Below are positions 8,319 to 16,868 of a stretch of 64,000 nucleotides of DNA, one piece after another (the stretch's first letter is position 1; the number at the start of each line of letters is the position of its first letter). Below the pieces are notes generated by a model. That model did no database searches. It was not told the origin of the DNA and saw only the letters and a program-made list of their open reading frames with translations. A program made the position numbers and the translations under genes. This DNA comes from Lachnospiraceae bacterium A4 (GTDB taxonomy: Bacteria; Bacillota; Clostridia; Lachnospirales; Lachnospiraceae): positions 435,398 to 499,397 of the forward strand of contig KE159538.1 of NCBI GenBank assembly GCA_000403215.2, in the 5' to 3' direction.

Positions 8319-9974
8319 TTATTGGGGAAATGTTACAATAACCGTCGTGCCTTTTCCAGCATGGCTTTTTACATCAACTTTAGCATTATGGATTTTAGCG
8401 GCGTGTTTCACAATAGAAAGCCCAAGCCCGGTTCCCCCTACTGCCTTAGAATGGCTCTTATCAACACGATAGAAACGCTCAAAAATCCGCTCTTGATGTT
8501 CGGGTGCAATTCCTATCCCCGTGTCCTCCACTGATAAAACCACCATGCCGTTTTCATTCTGTATGTTCACCATTACTTTTCCGTTTTCATGGTTATACTT
8601 AATCGCATTGTCACAAAGATTATAAATCACACTGTATAAAAGCTGTGGTATGCCGTTAAGGGGAGCCGGAACGCCGGAAAGCTCCAATGCAACACATACG
8701 GTATCTGCCTGTGGCTCTAAGCTCTGTACCGCCTTTTCTGCCAATGTGTATAGGTCGATATTTTCTCTCTGCATATCGTCCGCACCTTCGTCAAGGTGCG
8801 AAAGACTGATAATGTCCTCTACAAGCCGTATCATACGTCCGGCTTCATCATAAATCTTTCCGGCAAAAGGTATTTTATCATTCTCCTTTACCATATCGTT
8901 TTTCAAAAGCTCCGCATACCCGGAAATGGAGTGAAGCGGGGTTTTTAATTCATGGGACACATTAGCGGTAAATTCTCGGCGTATCTGTTCTGCTTTTTCT
9001 TTTTCCGTCACATTGAAAAAGAAAAGTGCGGCTCCTTTCACAATGTTTTCAGAAGTGATCGGATCGGCGTCAATTTGATAGCTTTCTCCATGTAGCCGGA
9101 TAATGTTTTCGCCCCGTTCCCCTTGCAAGGCTTTCGTAAGGATTTCCTGCAAGTCAAGATTACGGCATAAGGACAGCATATCAGAACCGATACAGTCTGT
9201 GTCAGCGTCTAACAGTTTTCTTGCCGCAGGGTTTATACTGATAATTTTCCCTTTTTGATTTAGGAGAATCATGCCCTCATTCATGCTGCCGATAATCGTA
9301 TTTAATTCATTCTCTTTTTGGAGAAGCTCGGCTTTCTGCCCCCGTAGCTGTTTTTGCTGGCTGTCAATACGCCGTAAAAAAGGGGAAAGCTCATCATAGC
9401 CCTCATTTGACAACGGATTATCAAGATCAATTTCATTTAATGGCTTTACTATTTTTTTTGAAACTTGAATCGCCAAAACAATAGAAAGAATCAGCGCGAT
9501 TACAAAGATAATGCAAATCGGCTGTGTCATGCCTAAAAGGAGCGTCAAGATAGAATTTTGAGATATGGAAAGCCGTAATATGGTGCCATCATCAAGTTTC
9601 TGAGCGGAATAAAACGAACGCTCCATCAAAGTAGCAGAATACCGTCTGCTTTCACCATAGCCCGAAGAAAGGGCTTCCCACACTTCTTCCCGCTCTAAAT
9701 GATTTTCCATTTCCGAAGTATCAGACGCACTATCAAAAATAACATTTCCCTCTGCATCAATCCACGATATACGATAATTTTTCACTTTCAAATCATGGAA
9801 ATAATCAACGCCCTCATTTGTAACGCCCTGTGCGGCAAGGGTTGTCTGCATTTTTAGCTGTGCCTGTTCAACATTTGAAAAGTATTCATACAGAACACCC
9901 ATGAACAGGACAACAGACGCAAGAAAAACAGTCAATGCGACAAGGCAGATTGAACGAAAAATTCGTTTCGTCAT
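8319..9974 (-). CDS. phoR: Phosphate-regulon sensor histidine kinase PhoR
   Basis: A 551-residue membrane histidine kinase. Residues about 8-30 and 150-172 form two membrane segments around an extracytoplasmic sensor domain. A PAS domain (about 222-330) and the HisKA domain with phospho-acceptor His341 (VSHELKTPLHS) follow. The ATPase domain shows NLCDNAIKYN, DTGIGI and GGTGLGLSIV. Its start overlaps the stop of the response regulator gene by four bases (ATGA), so the two are translationally coupled. It is the last gene of the pst-pho operon. Assignment to phosphate sensing rests on this context. Confidence 0.93.
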   Translation of the reverse strand: MTKRIFRSICLVALTVFLASVVLFMGVLYEYFSNVEQAQLKMQTTLAAQGVTNEGVDYFHDLKVKNYRISWIDAEGNVIFDSASDTSEMENHLEREEVWEALSSGYGESRRYSATLMERSFYSAQKLDDGTILRLSISQNSILTLLLGMTQPICIIFVIALILSIVLAIQVSKKIVKPLNEIDLDNPLSNEGYDELSPFLRRIDSQQKQLRGQKAELLQKENELNTIIGSMNEGMILLNQKGKIISINPAARKLLDADTDCIGSDMLSLCRNLDLQEILTKALQGERGENIIRLHGESYQIDADPITSENIVKGAALFFFNVTEKEKAEQIRREFTANVSHELKTPLHSISGYAELLKNDMVKENDKIPFAGKIYDEAGRMIRLVEDIISLSHLDEGADDMQRENIDLYTLAEKAVQSLEPQADTVCVALELSGVPAPLNGIPQLLYSVIYNLCDNAIKYNHENGKVMVNIQNENGMVVLSVEDTGIGIAPEHQERIFERFYRVDKSHSKAVGGTGLGLSIVKHAAKIHNAKVDVKSHAGKGTTVIVTFPQ

Positions 9975-10645
9975 ACTTCCCCCTCCATTCGATACCCAAC
10001 TCCCCGTACCGTTTCAATATAGCTCCCACATTCGCCTAATTTTGTTCGGAGTGTTCCAATGTGAACATCTACGGTTCGGGTTTCTCCTATGTAGTCAATG
10101 CCCCATATCATTTCAAGAAGCTGATCGCGTGTAAACACCCGTCCGGGGTTTTCCATAAAAGTATGGAGCAGCTTATGTTCTTTCAGTGTCAACTGAACCC
10201 GTTCGTTGTTTACAAGTACAATATATGTTTCCAAATTCAATTCTAAATTACCAATTTTTAGCTTTTTAGTTTCTTCTTTCGGACTTGTACGGCGCAATAC
10301 CGCTTTCACACGGGAAATCATTTCCATCATGCCAAACGGCTTTGCAAGGTAATCATCAGCTCCCAAATCAAGCCCGGTTACTTTGTCGTATTCGGTTCCT
10401 TTGGCTGTTGCCATAATAACAGGAATATCCTCTGTCGTCCCCTGCATACGCAGCTTTTTCAATATGGAAATGCCATCTTCGCCGGGAAGCATTATATCAA
10501 GCATAATAAGCTGGGGTTTTTCTGTCTGCAAAGCGTCAAAAAGGCTGTCCGCGCCGTCAAAACCTTTTGCTTCAAATCCGGCAGAATTTAATGTGTATAT
10601 CATCAGATCACGGATAGAGCTGTCGTCCTCAACACAATAAATCAT
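9971..10645 (-). CDS. phoB: Phosphate-regulon response regulator PhoB/PhoP (OmpR family)
   Basis: A 224-residue response regulator. The receiver domain has the acidic pair EDD near the N-terminus, phospho-acceptor Asp50 (IMLDIMLPGEDG) and a conserved Lys (DYLAKPF). The C-terminal winged helix ends with the OmpR-type hairpin (TVDVHIGTLRTKLG, VRGVGYRM). The start at 10645 follows AAAGGAG; the longer frame to 10693 has no ribosome site. It is translationally coupled to phoR. It would bind the repeats upstream of pstS and activate the operon when phosphate is scarce. Confidence 0.93.
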   Translation of the reverse strand: MIYCVEDDSSIRDLMIYTLNSAGFEAKGFDGADSLFDALQTEKPQLIMLDIMLPGEDGISILKKLRMQGTTEDIPVIMATAKGTEYDKVTGLDLGADDYLAKPFGMMEMISRVKAVLRRTSPKEETKKLKIGNLELNLETYIVLVNNERVQLTLKEHKLLHTFMENPGRVFTRDQLLEMIWGIDYIGETRTVDVHIGTLRTKLGECGSYIETVRGVGYRMEGEV

Positions 10646-10728
10646 ATAAATCCGCTCCTTTCTTTCCTGTGGCAATATTCCGAACTCAATCATACCATAT
10701 TACCTATATTTCATCAATGGCGGTATGT

Positions 10729-11370
10729 TCACCCCTCTTTGTTCCCTGTGATTGAGAACAGAACCCATTTTGCAATATTGACCGCATGATCTCCGATACG
10801 TTCAAAATATTTTGCAATCATTAACAGGTCTATGGCATACTCACCGTCTGTTTCGGGCTTGCTAAAAAGTTCAATCAGCATTTTCTTCACCTTATCGAAA
10901 AAGGAATCCACCACATCATCATAATCTATCACGGCTTTCGCCATCTGCATATCCTTTTTCACAAAAGCGTCAATACTGTCCGTTACCATTTTAATGACAG
11001 CAACCGACATATCATGGATAACTTGTGTGTCGTCGGTGGCGTGGATATTGGCTAATGTGATAATTTCCGCTATGTCTGCGGATTGATCTCCGATTCTTGC
11101 CATATCTGTCACCATTTTCAGCGCGGACGATACAACCCTCAAATCTTTTGCCACGGGCTGCTGCTGTAAGAGCAGCTTTAGACACATAGTTTCAATTTCA
11201 CGCTCCTTGTGGTCTATCTGAACAGAGAGATCGGGAACAGCCTTTGCAAGCGCGGGATTCCCCTCTGTCAGAGCTTTTGCGGACATAGCAATCGCATTTT
11301 CACAAAAAGCCCCCATTGTAATCAACTCTTTATTTAATAAATCTAACTGTTCATCAAATTTTAGGCGCAT
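10729..11370 (-). CDS. phoU: Phosphate signalling protein PhoU
   Basis: A 213-residue all-helical protein with two PhoU repeats. Each carries the metal-binding region typical of the family: around DMARIGDQSADIAE (first repeat) and KYFERIGDHAVNIAKW (second). PhoU links the Pst transporter to the PhoR kinase and represses signalling when phosphate is plentiful. Its ATG overlaps the pstB stop codon (TAATG), implying coupled translation. An 83-base gap separates it from the response regulator gene. Confidence 0.95.
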   Translation of the reverse strand: MRLKFDEQLDLLNKELITMGAFCENAIAMSAKALTEGNPALAKAVPDLSVQIDHKEREIETMCLKLLLQQQPVAKDLRVVSSALKMVTDMARIGDQSADIAEIITLANIHATDDTQVIHDMSVAVIKMVTDSIDAFVKKDMQMAKAVIDYDDVVDSFFDKVKKMLIELFSKPETDGEYAIDLLMIAKYFERIGDHAVNIAKWVLFSITGNKEG

Positions 11371-12119
11371 TATCCAAACCTCCCCGTAATATAATCCTCT
11401 GTCCGCTTGTCCTGCGGCATGGAGAATAATTTTTCTGTTTCTCCAAACTCCACCATTTCCCCAAGCAGGAAAAACGCTGTCCTGTCGGAAATTCGGAGTG
11501 CTTGCTGCATATTATGTGTCACAATGACAATGGTATAGTCCTTTTTTAATTCTGCGGCAAGTTCCTCTACCTTTGCCGTAGAAATAGGGTCAAGTGCGCT
11601 GGTCGGTTCGTCCATCAGCAAAACTTCCGGCTCCACTGCCAAAGCGCGGGCAATGCAAAGACGCTGCTGTTGACCGCCCGACATACCAAGCGCAGATTTT
11701 TTCAGCCTGTCTTTTACCTCGTCCCAAATTGCCGCCCCTTTTAAGGAACGCTCTACAATTTCGTCCAGCGCAGCTTTAGAACGGATACCATGCGTCCTTG
11801 CTCCAAAGGCAACATTGTCATAAATGCTCATAGGGAACGGATTCGGTTTTTGAAATACCATTCCCACACGTTTACGCAGTAGGTTAATATCCATATTTCC
11901 ATAAATATCTTCACCGTCTAAACGGATAGTCCCTTTGATGTGGCAGCCCTCCACCAAGTCATTCATTCGGTTCAATGTTTTTAATAATGTCGATTTACCG
12001 CAGCCCGACGGTCCGATCAGAGCGGTAATTTCGTGTTCCTTAAACGCCACATTTATTTTTTTCAAGGCTTGAAAGTTTCCGTAGAATAAATCCAAATCCT
12101 CAACCACGATTTTATCCAT
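11370..12119 (-). CDS. pstB: Phosphate ABC transporter ATP-binding protein PstB
   Basis: A 249-residue ABC ATPase that powers high-affinity phosphate import. It shows Walker [10 protein letters not shown] near residue 34, the signature MSGGQQQR, Walker [13 protein letters not shown] and the switch His in IVTHNM. The start overlaps the end of pstA by eight bases. Length and motifs are typical for PstB. Confidence 0.96.
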   Translation of the reverse strand: MDKIVVEDLDLFYGNFQALKKINVAFKEHEITALIGPSGCGKSTLLKTLNRMNDLVEGCHIKGTIRLDGEDIYGNMDINLLRKRVGMVFQKPNPFPMSIYDNVAFGARTHGIRSKAALDEIVERSLKGAAIWDEVKDRLKKSALGMSGGQQQRLCIARALAVEPEVLLMDEPTSALDPISTAKVEELAAELKKDYTIVIVTHNMQQALRISDRTAFFLLGEMVEFGETEKLFSMPQDKRTEDYITGRFG

Positions 12120-12978
12120 CTGTGTTTTTACCTCCTATCTTTTTTGCCACAAACCCGGAAAGCCCGTTTATCAGAATGACAACCACCAATAATACAACCG
12201 CAGTTGCGTAGGTCTGCTTGATATACAGCCCCTCGCCCGAAATAGAATACATATGGACGGATAACGTTCTTGCCGACGAAAAAATGCTTGTTGCTATTTC
12301 TGCAACGGTTCCGGCGGTAAAGATCAGTGCCGCCGATTCCCCGACGATACGCCCGATTCCAAGAATAATGCCGGACAAAATACCCGGAACGGCGCAGGGC
12401 AGGACAATAGAAAATACGGTTCGTAACTTTCCGACTCCAAGCCCGAAGCTGCCCTCCCGGTAGCTGTCGGGAACGCTTCGCAAGGCTTCTTCTGTTGTCC
12501 GCATAATAAGCGGTAAAATCATAATACTTAAAGTCAAAGCCCCGGACAGCAAAGACAACCCCAGCCCAAGATATTTTACAAAGAACAGGGAACCGAACAG
12601 CCCATAAACGATTGACGGAATCCCGGACAATGTTTCAGCAGTAATACCTACGATATGAACCAGTTTATTTCCCCGTCTTGCGTACTCTGTCAGATAAATT
12701 GCTGCACCAATTCCTACGGGAACCGCAAACAGCAGAGAAAGCAGCATAATGAACAGTGTATTGATAAGTGCCGGAAGCAGGGACACATTTTCTGTTGTAT
12801 ATTTGCTGTCAAATAAATCCGGCGTTAAATTTGGAATCCCTTTCATCAATATGTATGCAATAATAAAAATAAGCGCGAGCATTGTAATCAATGCTGCAAG
12901 GCATACAGAAAGAAAGAGAACAAAAGATTTAGGGTCGCGTCTGTATGCGCACCATTTCCGTTTCAATTTCCCAATCAT
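12112..12978 (-). CDS. pstA: Phosphate ABC transporter permease PstA
   Basis: A 288-residue inner-membrane permease with about six hydrophobic segments. The EAA loop that contacts PstB reads [19 protein letters not shown]. The Lys/Arg-rich N-terminus is cytoplasmic. It starts immediately after the pstC stop codon. With PstC it forms the phosphate channel. Confidence 0.95.
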   Translation of the reverse strand: MIGKLKRKWCAYRRDPKSFVLFLSVCLAALITMLALIFIIAYILMKGIPNLTPDLFDSKYTTENVSLLPALINTLFIMLLSLLFAVPVGIGAAIYLTEYARRGNKLVHIVGITAETLSGIPSIVYGLFGSLFFVKYLGLGLSLLSGALTLSIMILPLIMRTTEEALRSVPDSYREGSFGLGVGKLRTVFSIVLPCAVPGILSGIILGIGRIVGESAALIFTAGTVAEIATSIFSSARTLSVHMYSISGEGLYIKQTYATAVVLLVVVILINGLSGFVAKKIGGKNTDG

Positions 12979-13827
12979 TTATTTCACCCTCCTTTTGAAC
13001 AGGGAGAGAGACAGATTGATAATGAGAATGAAAACAAACAGAACAACAGCCGTACCAATTAACGCTTCACGGTGTAAATCCGTAGAATATCCCATTTCCA
13101 ATACAATGTTTGTGGTCAGTGTCCGGACGCCGGAAAGCATACTGTCCGGGATAACCGCTTGATTTCCGGCAACCATCATAACCGCCATTGTTTCACCGAC
13201 TGCCCGCCCAATCCCTAATACAACCCCTGCAAAAATACCGCTCTTTGCTGCGGGAAGAACCGTAAAAAATACACTTCTTTCATGGGAAGCTCCAAGAGCA
13301 AGCCCTCCCTCATAGTAACTTTCCGGGACAGCCCGGATTGAAGTTTCCGAAACGCTGATAATGGTAGGTAAAATCATCAGCCCCAGCAGGACAGAAGCAG
13401 TAAGAACACTCATACCGCGCCCGCCAAAGACTTCCCGGATAAAAGGCACTAAGACTACCAATCCAAAAAAACCGTACACAACCGACGGAATCCCCGCCAT
13501 TAGATTAACAGCAGCTTTCAAAGGCGCATAGATACTTCTCGGAGCAAATCTTGCCATGAATACCGCTGTCAATATTCCAATCGGTACGCCAATAATCAAT
13601 GCTCCGGCAGTTACATAGAAAGAGCCGACGATCATAGGGAGAATCCCATAGAGATTATTTGCAGGTTTCCAGCTTGTACCCAGCAAAAATTTGAAAACGC
13701 CTATTTCTTTTATTGCAGGGATACCGCTTGCAAACAGGAATATGCAGATTAGAATTACCGCTGCTATGGAAACAAGGGCTGTCAAGAAAAAAAGCAGTTT
13801 CATCACTTTTTCTTTTATATTCTTCAT
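12979..13827 (-). CDS. pstC: Phosphate ABC transporter permease PstC
   Basis: A 282-residue permease paired with PstA. It has six hydrophobic segments and the EAA loop ETSIRAVPESYYEGGLALGA. The start at 13827 is preferred: AAGGAG lies seven bases upstream, while an ATG two codons earlier sits directly against that site. A hairpin between pstS and pstC probably reduces its expression relative to pstS. Confidence 0.95.
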   Translation of the reverse strand: MKNIKEKVMKLLFFLTALVSIAAVILICIFLFASGIPAIKEIGVFKFLLGTSWKPANNLYGILPMIVGSFYVTAGALIIGVPIGILTAVFMARFAPRSIYAPLKAAVNLMAGIPSVVYGFFGLVVLVPFIREVFGGRGMSVLTASVLLGLMILPTIISVSETSIRAVPESYYEGGLALGASHERSVFFTVLPAAKSGIFAGVVLGIGRAVGETMAVMMVAGNQAVIPDSMLSGVRTLTTNIVLEMGYSTDLHREALIGTAVVLFVFILIINLSLSLFKRRVK

Positions 13828-13844
13828 AATCATGCTCCTTATTG

Positions 13845-13880
13845 AAAAGGGGCGGCGGCTTTCTTACCGCAGCCCCTTAA
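13845..13880 (-). terminator. Intercistronic hairpin between pstS and pstC
   Basis: On the minus strand, AAGGGGC...CGG pairs with CCG...GCCCCTT around a short loop, followed by TTTTC. Such partial terminators between a binding-protein gene and its permease genes usually allow more binding protein than permease to be made. Confidence 0.65.
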
Positions 13881-13884
13881 AATC

Positions 13885-14778
13885 CTACTGTGATATTTCA
13901 CTCCAACGAACCGCATTACCCATGAAAATATCTTTTACCTGTTCGCTTGTAAGGTTATTTATGGGACAGTCATTATTAACAATCACTGTAATACCGTCCA
14001 TTGCAATTACGGTAGCGGTCAGTCCTTTTTCCATTTCGGAATCTTTCAGCTCACGGGAAGCCATGCCTATATCGCAGGTTCCGTCTATTGTGTCAGACAT
14101 ACCAGTAGAAGAATCACTTTGCTGTATCTCAATCGTAACGCCCGGATTTCTCTCAAGATAGGCTTCTTTGAGCTTTTCCATAACCGGGGTGACAGAGCTG
14201 GAACCCGCTACAATAATTTTGCCCGAATCCATTTCCCCGCTGTAACTTCCCGCGTCAGATACAGAAATATATCCATTTTCTTCAATCACTGCTTGACCGT
14301 CCGCACTCATAATGAAGTCGATAAAATCCTGCGCTGTGTCACTTAAACCGTCCTTTGTCGCAATGTTAAAGGGACGCGCAATCTTATATGTACCATTTTT
14401 GATATTTTCAATCGTTGCTTCGCAGCCGTCGATCTGAATCGCCTTTACAGTATCATTCATGGAGCCAAGAGAAATATATCCGATAGAGTATAAATCCCCG
14501 GCAACCGTTGTCATCATAACAGACGTAGAATTTGTAACGGCGGCGGTGTCTGCTGTATAGTCGATTTTTTCTCCCGCTTCATTTTTCTGCTCGATTCCAA
14601 ACAGCTCTATGAACGCGCCGCGTGTCCCCGAGCCATCTTCGCGGGTAAGTACATTGATCTCTCTTGCTGTGTCAAATTTGGCTGAATCGCCCTCGTTCTT
14701 ATTACTGCACCCCGTTAATGCAGACAGCATTAGAACACTCACAAGGGCAAATGCCAAGTATTTTTTTGATGTTTTCAT
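13885..14778 (-). CDS. pstS: Phosphate-binding lipoprotein PstS
   Basis: A 297-residue extracytoplasmic lipoprotein. A lysine-containing N-terminus and hydrophobic stretch lead to the lipobox LTGC (Cys near residue 23), the site of lipid attachment. The mature protein has the PBP-like phosphate-binding pattern, with TREDGSGTRGAF in the first lobe and VAGSSSVTPVMEKL in the second. Operon order is pstS-pstC-pstA-pstB-phoU-phoB-phoR. The Pho-box-like repeat upstream indicates induction by phosphate limitation. Confidence 0.95.
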   Translation of the reverse strand: MKTSKKYLAFALVSVLMLSALTGCSNKNEGDSAKFDTAREINVLTREDGSGTRGAFIELFGIEQKNEAGEKIDYTADTAAVTNSTSVMMTTVAGDLYSIGYISLGSMNDTVKAIQIDGCEATIENIKNGTYKIARPFNIATKDGLSDTAQDFIDFIMSADGQAVIEENGYISVSDAGSYSGEMDSGKIIVAGSSSVTPVMEKLKEAYLERNPGVTIEIQQSDSSTGMSDTIDGTCDIGMASRELKDSEMEKGLTATVIAMDGITVIVNNDCPINNLTSEQVKDIFMGNAVRWSEISQ

Positions 14779-14862
14779 TTTTTGAATCTCCTTTGCTTTT
14801 TGTTTTCTTGAAGTTTACAGCTATATCATACAGGACAAAAATCAAATCCAATATCGCAGCAT

Positions 14863-14879
14863 TGTAAAATTGATGTAAA
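14863..14879 (-). promoter_or_regulatory. Pho-box-like direct repeat upstream of pstS
   Basis: On the minus strand two TTTACA units lie 11 bases apart (CTTTACA-TCAA-TTTTACA), one helical turn, as in PhoB/PhoP boxes. They lie about 85-100 bases before pstS, in position to activate the operon. The match is by eye; no downstream -10 box is strong. Confidence 0.6.
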
Positions 14880-14914
14880 GTTTTTACAAGCCAAAAATGT
14901 CTTAATAAAATTTT

Positions 14915-14940
14915 AGAGGGGCATGTCATCTTGCCCCTCT
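14915..14940. terminator. GC-rich hairpin in the gap upstream of pstS
   Basis: AGAGGGGCA at 14915-14923 pairs with TGCCCCTCT at 14932-14940 around an 8-base loop. A modest T-rich tract follows on either strand. It insulates the pst promoter region from the degraded genes to its right. Confidence 0.55.
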
Positions 14941-14973
14941 GTTTCTACTTTTTGAAATCTGTTTTCTTTTGAC

Positions 14974-15297
14974 ATGGAACAGGCAGAGTCAGACTTTACA
15001 AAGGATTTACTGCTGCTGATGTTAAGGGAATATGAATTGTTCGTGGATTCGTTTCAGTTTGCCTGTAAGAATTTCAAGGGCAATGCGGAAAATGCCGCGC
15101 TCGCACAAACAATGGGGTTTAAATCGAATAAGGCATATAACGAGATTATGTTCCTTCGGGAAATTACCCACACCGTAAATATGTTTAATGATATGGGCGA
15201 CATTGTGAGACTCTATTCCAAAAATCCCGAAACAGCCACGACAAGGCTTGCAAATCTTCTTTCTATGGTATCGGGGGAAGAGTCCGAAGCGGTATAG
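14974..15297 (+). CDS. Unknown 107-residue ORF, possibly a gene remnant
   Basis: Not recognised. The protein is soluble and helical, with segments such as LMLREYELFVDSFQFACKNF and AYNEIMFLREITHTVNMF. The ATG has no convincing ribosome site, and it ends in the same frame just before the recombinase remnant. It may be a fragment of a gene belonging to the element that carried the recombinase. Confidence that it is expressed is low. Confidence 0.35.
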   Translation: MEQAESDFTKDLLLLMLREYELFVDSFQFACKNFKGNAENAALAQTMGFKSNKAYNEIMFLREITHTVNMFNDMGDIVRLYSKNPETATTRLANLLSMVSGEESEAV

Positions 15298-15300
15298 CGG

Positions 15301-15922
15301 AACAATCGGAGTTATCTCGGTGCGATACGGTGCATTAAGAAACACCCTGTTGCTGACCGCAAGTTAAGAACCGTAACGGCGGAACATTTACAGACATTCC
15401 TTGACCTGCTTACTTTCGGAGGGACTTATCCCGATGGAAAAGTGAAAAAGGGATTGAGCAAAGACTATATCCACTCGTTCTCGGCAGTTTTACAGCAGTC
15501 GTTCCGTTTTGCGGTATTCCCGAAGCAACTGATTACGTTCAATCCAATGCAGTACATCAAGCTGAAACGAAAGGCAGAGGAAGTGGATTTGTTTTCAGAG
15601 GAAGATATGGGACAGTCAGGCACACAGCCTGTTTCCCATGATGATTATGAGAAACTTATCGCTTATCTTGAAAAGAAAAATCCCCCCTGCGGTTCTGCCG
15701 ATACAGATAGCTTACTATGCAGGTCTTAGGATTGGCGAAGTATGCGGGCTGACCTTGCAGGACATTAACCTTGAGGAACAGTATTTAACGGTAAAACGGA
15801 GTGTCCGCTATGACGGTGCAAAGCACAAAACGATTATCGGACCGACAAAACGTAAGAAAGTGCGGATGGTTGATTTTGGGGACACGCTTACCACTATACT
15901 GAAAAAAGCAGCTTTTGTGTAG
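15301..15922 (+). pseudogene. Decayed tyrosine recombinase (integrase) of conjugative-transposon type
   Basis: Conceptual translation shows part of a phage-type integrase: a core-binding segment (RKLRTVTAEHLQTFLDLL, then a helical stretch) and the start of the catalytic domain with the first catalytic Arg (AGLRIGEVCGL) and a Lys-rich beta-hairpin. A frameshift is needed at a run of six C (15682-15687); with five C the frame reads through. No start codon or N-terminal arm-binding domain is present, and the frame stops at 15922 before the His-x-x-Arg and Tyr motifs. The protein cannot be active. It marks a past integration event beside the phosphate locus. Confidence 0.8.
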
Positions 15923-16090
15923 TAACTCCATTAGAGTTGCTAACGCTTTGAGCAGTCCACTTTGCGGTAGGACTCACCGCTAATAGTATAATACCATATG
16001 TCTGAAAATAGTCAATCATTTTTCAACGTATAAAATAAATGCCTAGAAAATTATTTTTTTGCATGATGCAATACTGTTGGCATGATGTTG

Positions 16091-16099
16091 TGGTATAAT
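16091..16099 (+). promoter_or_regulatory. Extended -10 promoter of the PD-(D/E)XK gene
   Basis: TGGTATAAT is a perfect extended -10 element about 60 bases before the start codon; no good -35 box is present at the usual distance. Between the recombinase remnant and this point (15923-16090) only two small palindromes are seen: AACTC-N5-GAGTT at 15924 and GCGGT-N7-ACCGC at 15964. Confidence 0.5.
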
Positions 16100-16159
16100 T
16101 TGGATAGTGGTTGGGGTGATTGGTAATATCATAAATAGATTACGGAGGAGATGTTTAAC

Positions 16160-16795
16160 ATGGGATATGAAGCAGAATTATTATCTCAAATCAATAGGAA
16201 CTGTAAGGAATTTCCGCCCTATGCGCCGCTATCTGATTACAATGTGTTTCATACATTGGGAATCAGTGCAAAGGAAGTTATTATGTGCCGTTTTTTGGCA
16301 GATTTATTAAATCCTGAAGGACAGCATGGGTGCGGAATATCGTTTTTGAAATCTTTTATGCATGATGTATTAAATGAATACTCCATGAGCGATATACTGC
16401 TTGCACGTACAGAGGTTGCAACAGAATATGTACTAGATCATGAACGGCGCATTGATATCGTGATTCAAAATCCACGCTTTTTTATCCCTATCGAAGTCAA
16501 AATTTATGCCGCAGAACAGGAGGGGCAATGCTACGATTATTATCAATATGCAAAAAATTCTCGGCTTGTCTATCTGACAAGGTTTGGAAATGTCCCCTCC
16601 GAATACAGCCGCAAAAAGAAATCAGGAACAGACATTCTGCCCATTGACCGTATACAGTGTATTTCATGGGCAAAAGATATATGCGGCTGGCTTAATAAAC
16701 TGACAGCACAGTTAGCCGAGCCCAGAATGGAATTTGTAAAAAACGCTGTGAAAAATTTTGAAGAACATCTTTTAAAACATTTGAAAAACCTTTAA
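16160..16795 (+). CDS. PD-(D/E)XK nuclease superfamily protein (PDDEXK_4-like)
   Basis: A 211-residue soluble protein with the nuclease core pattern. An upstream Glu lies in the helix around FHTLGISAKEVIMCRFLADLL, then Asp in RRIDIVI, then the E-x-K in PIEVKIYAAEQEGQ followed by the helix QCYDYYQY. This matches the PDDEXK_4 group, found as stand-alone nucleases in gut bacteria. It is shorter than many relatives, which have an extra C-terminal domain. The start at 16160 has GGAGGAG nine bases upstream; the ATG at 16151 abuts that site. It lies next to a recombinase scar, so it may be element cargo; its role (defence, repair or other) is not known. Confidence 0.75.
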   Translation: MGYEAELLSQINRNCKEFPPYAPLSDYNVFHTLGISAKEVIMCRFLADLLNPEGQHGCGISFLKSFMHDVLNEYSMSDILLARTEVATEYVLDHERRIDIVIQNPRFFIPIEVKIYAAEQEGQCYDYYQYAKNSRLVYLTRFGNVPSEYSRKKKSGTDILPIDRIQCISWAKDICGWLNKLTAQLAEPRMEFVKNAVKNFEEHLLKHLKNL

Positions 16796-16833
16796 TATGC
16801 TAAAAGCAGTATGTTTTTAACGGAAAATAAACA

Positions 16834-16868
16834 TTCCCCTCCTTTATATGCTGGAGGGGAACTTTTCT
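16834..16868. terminator. Intrinsic terminator between convergent genes
   Basis: TTCCCCTCC at 16834-16842 pairs with GGAGGGGAA at 16853-16861, and CTTTTCT follows. It ends the PD-(D/E)XK gene and can also serve the GH3-like gene on the opposite strand. Confidence 0.8.
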
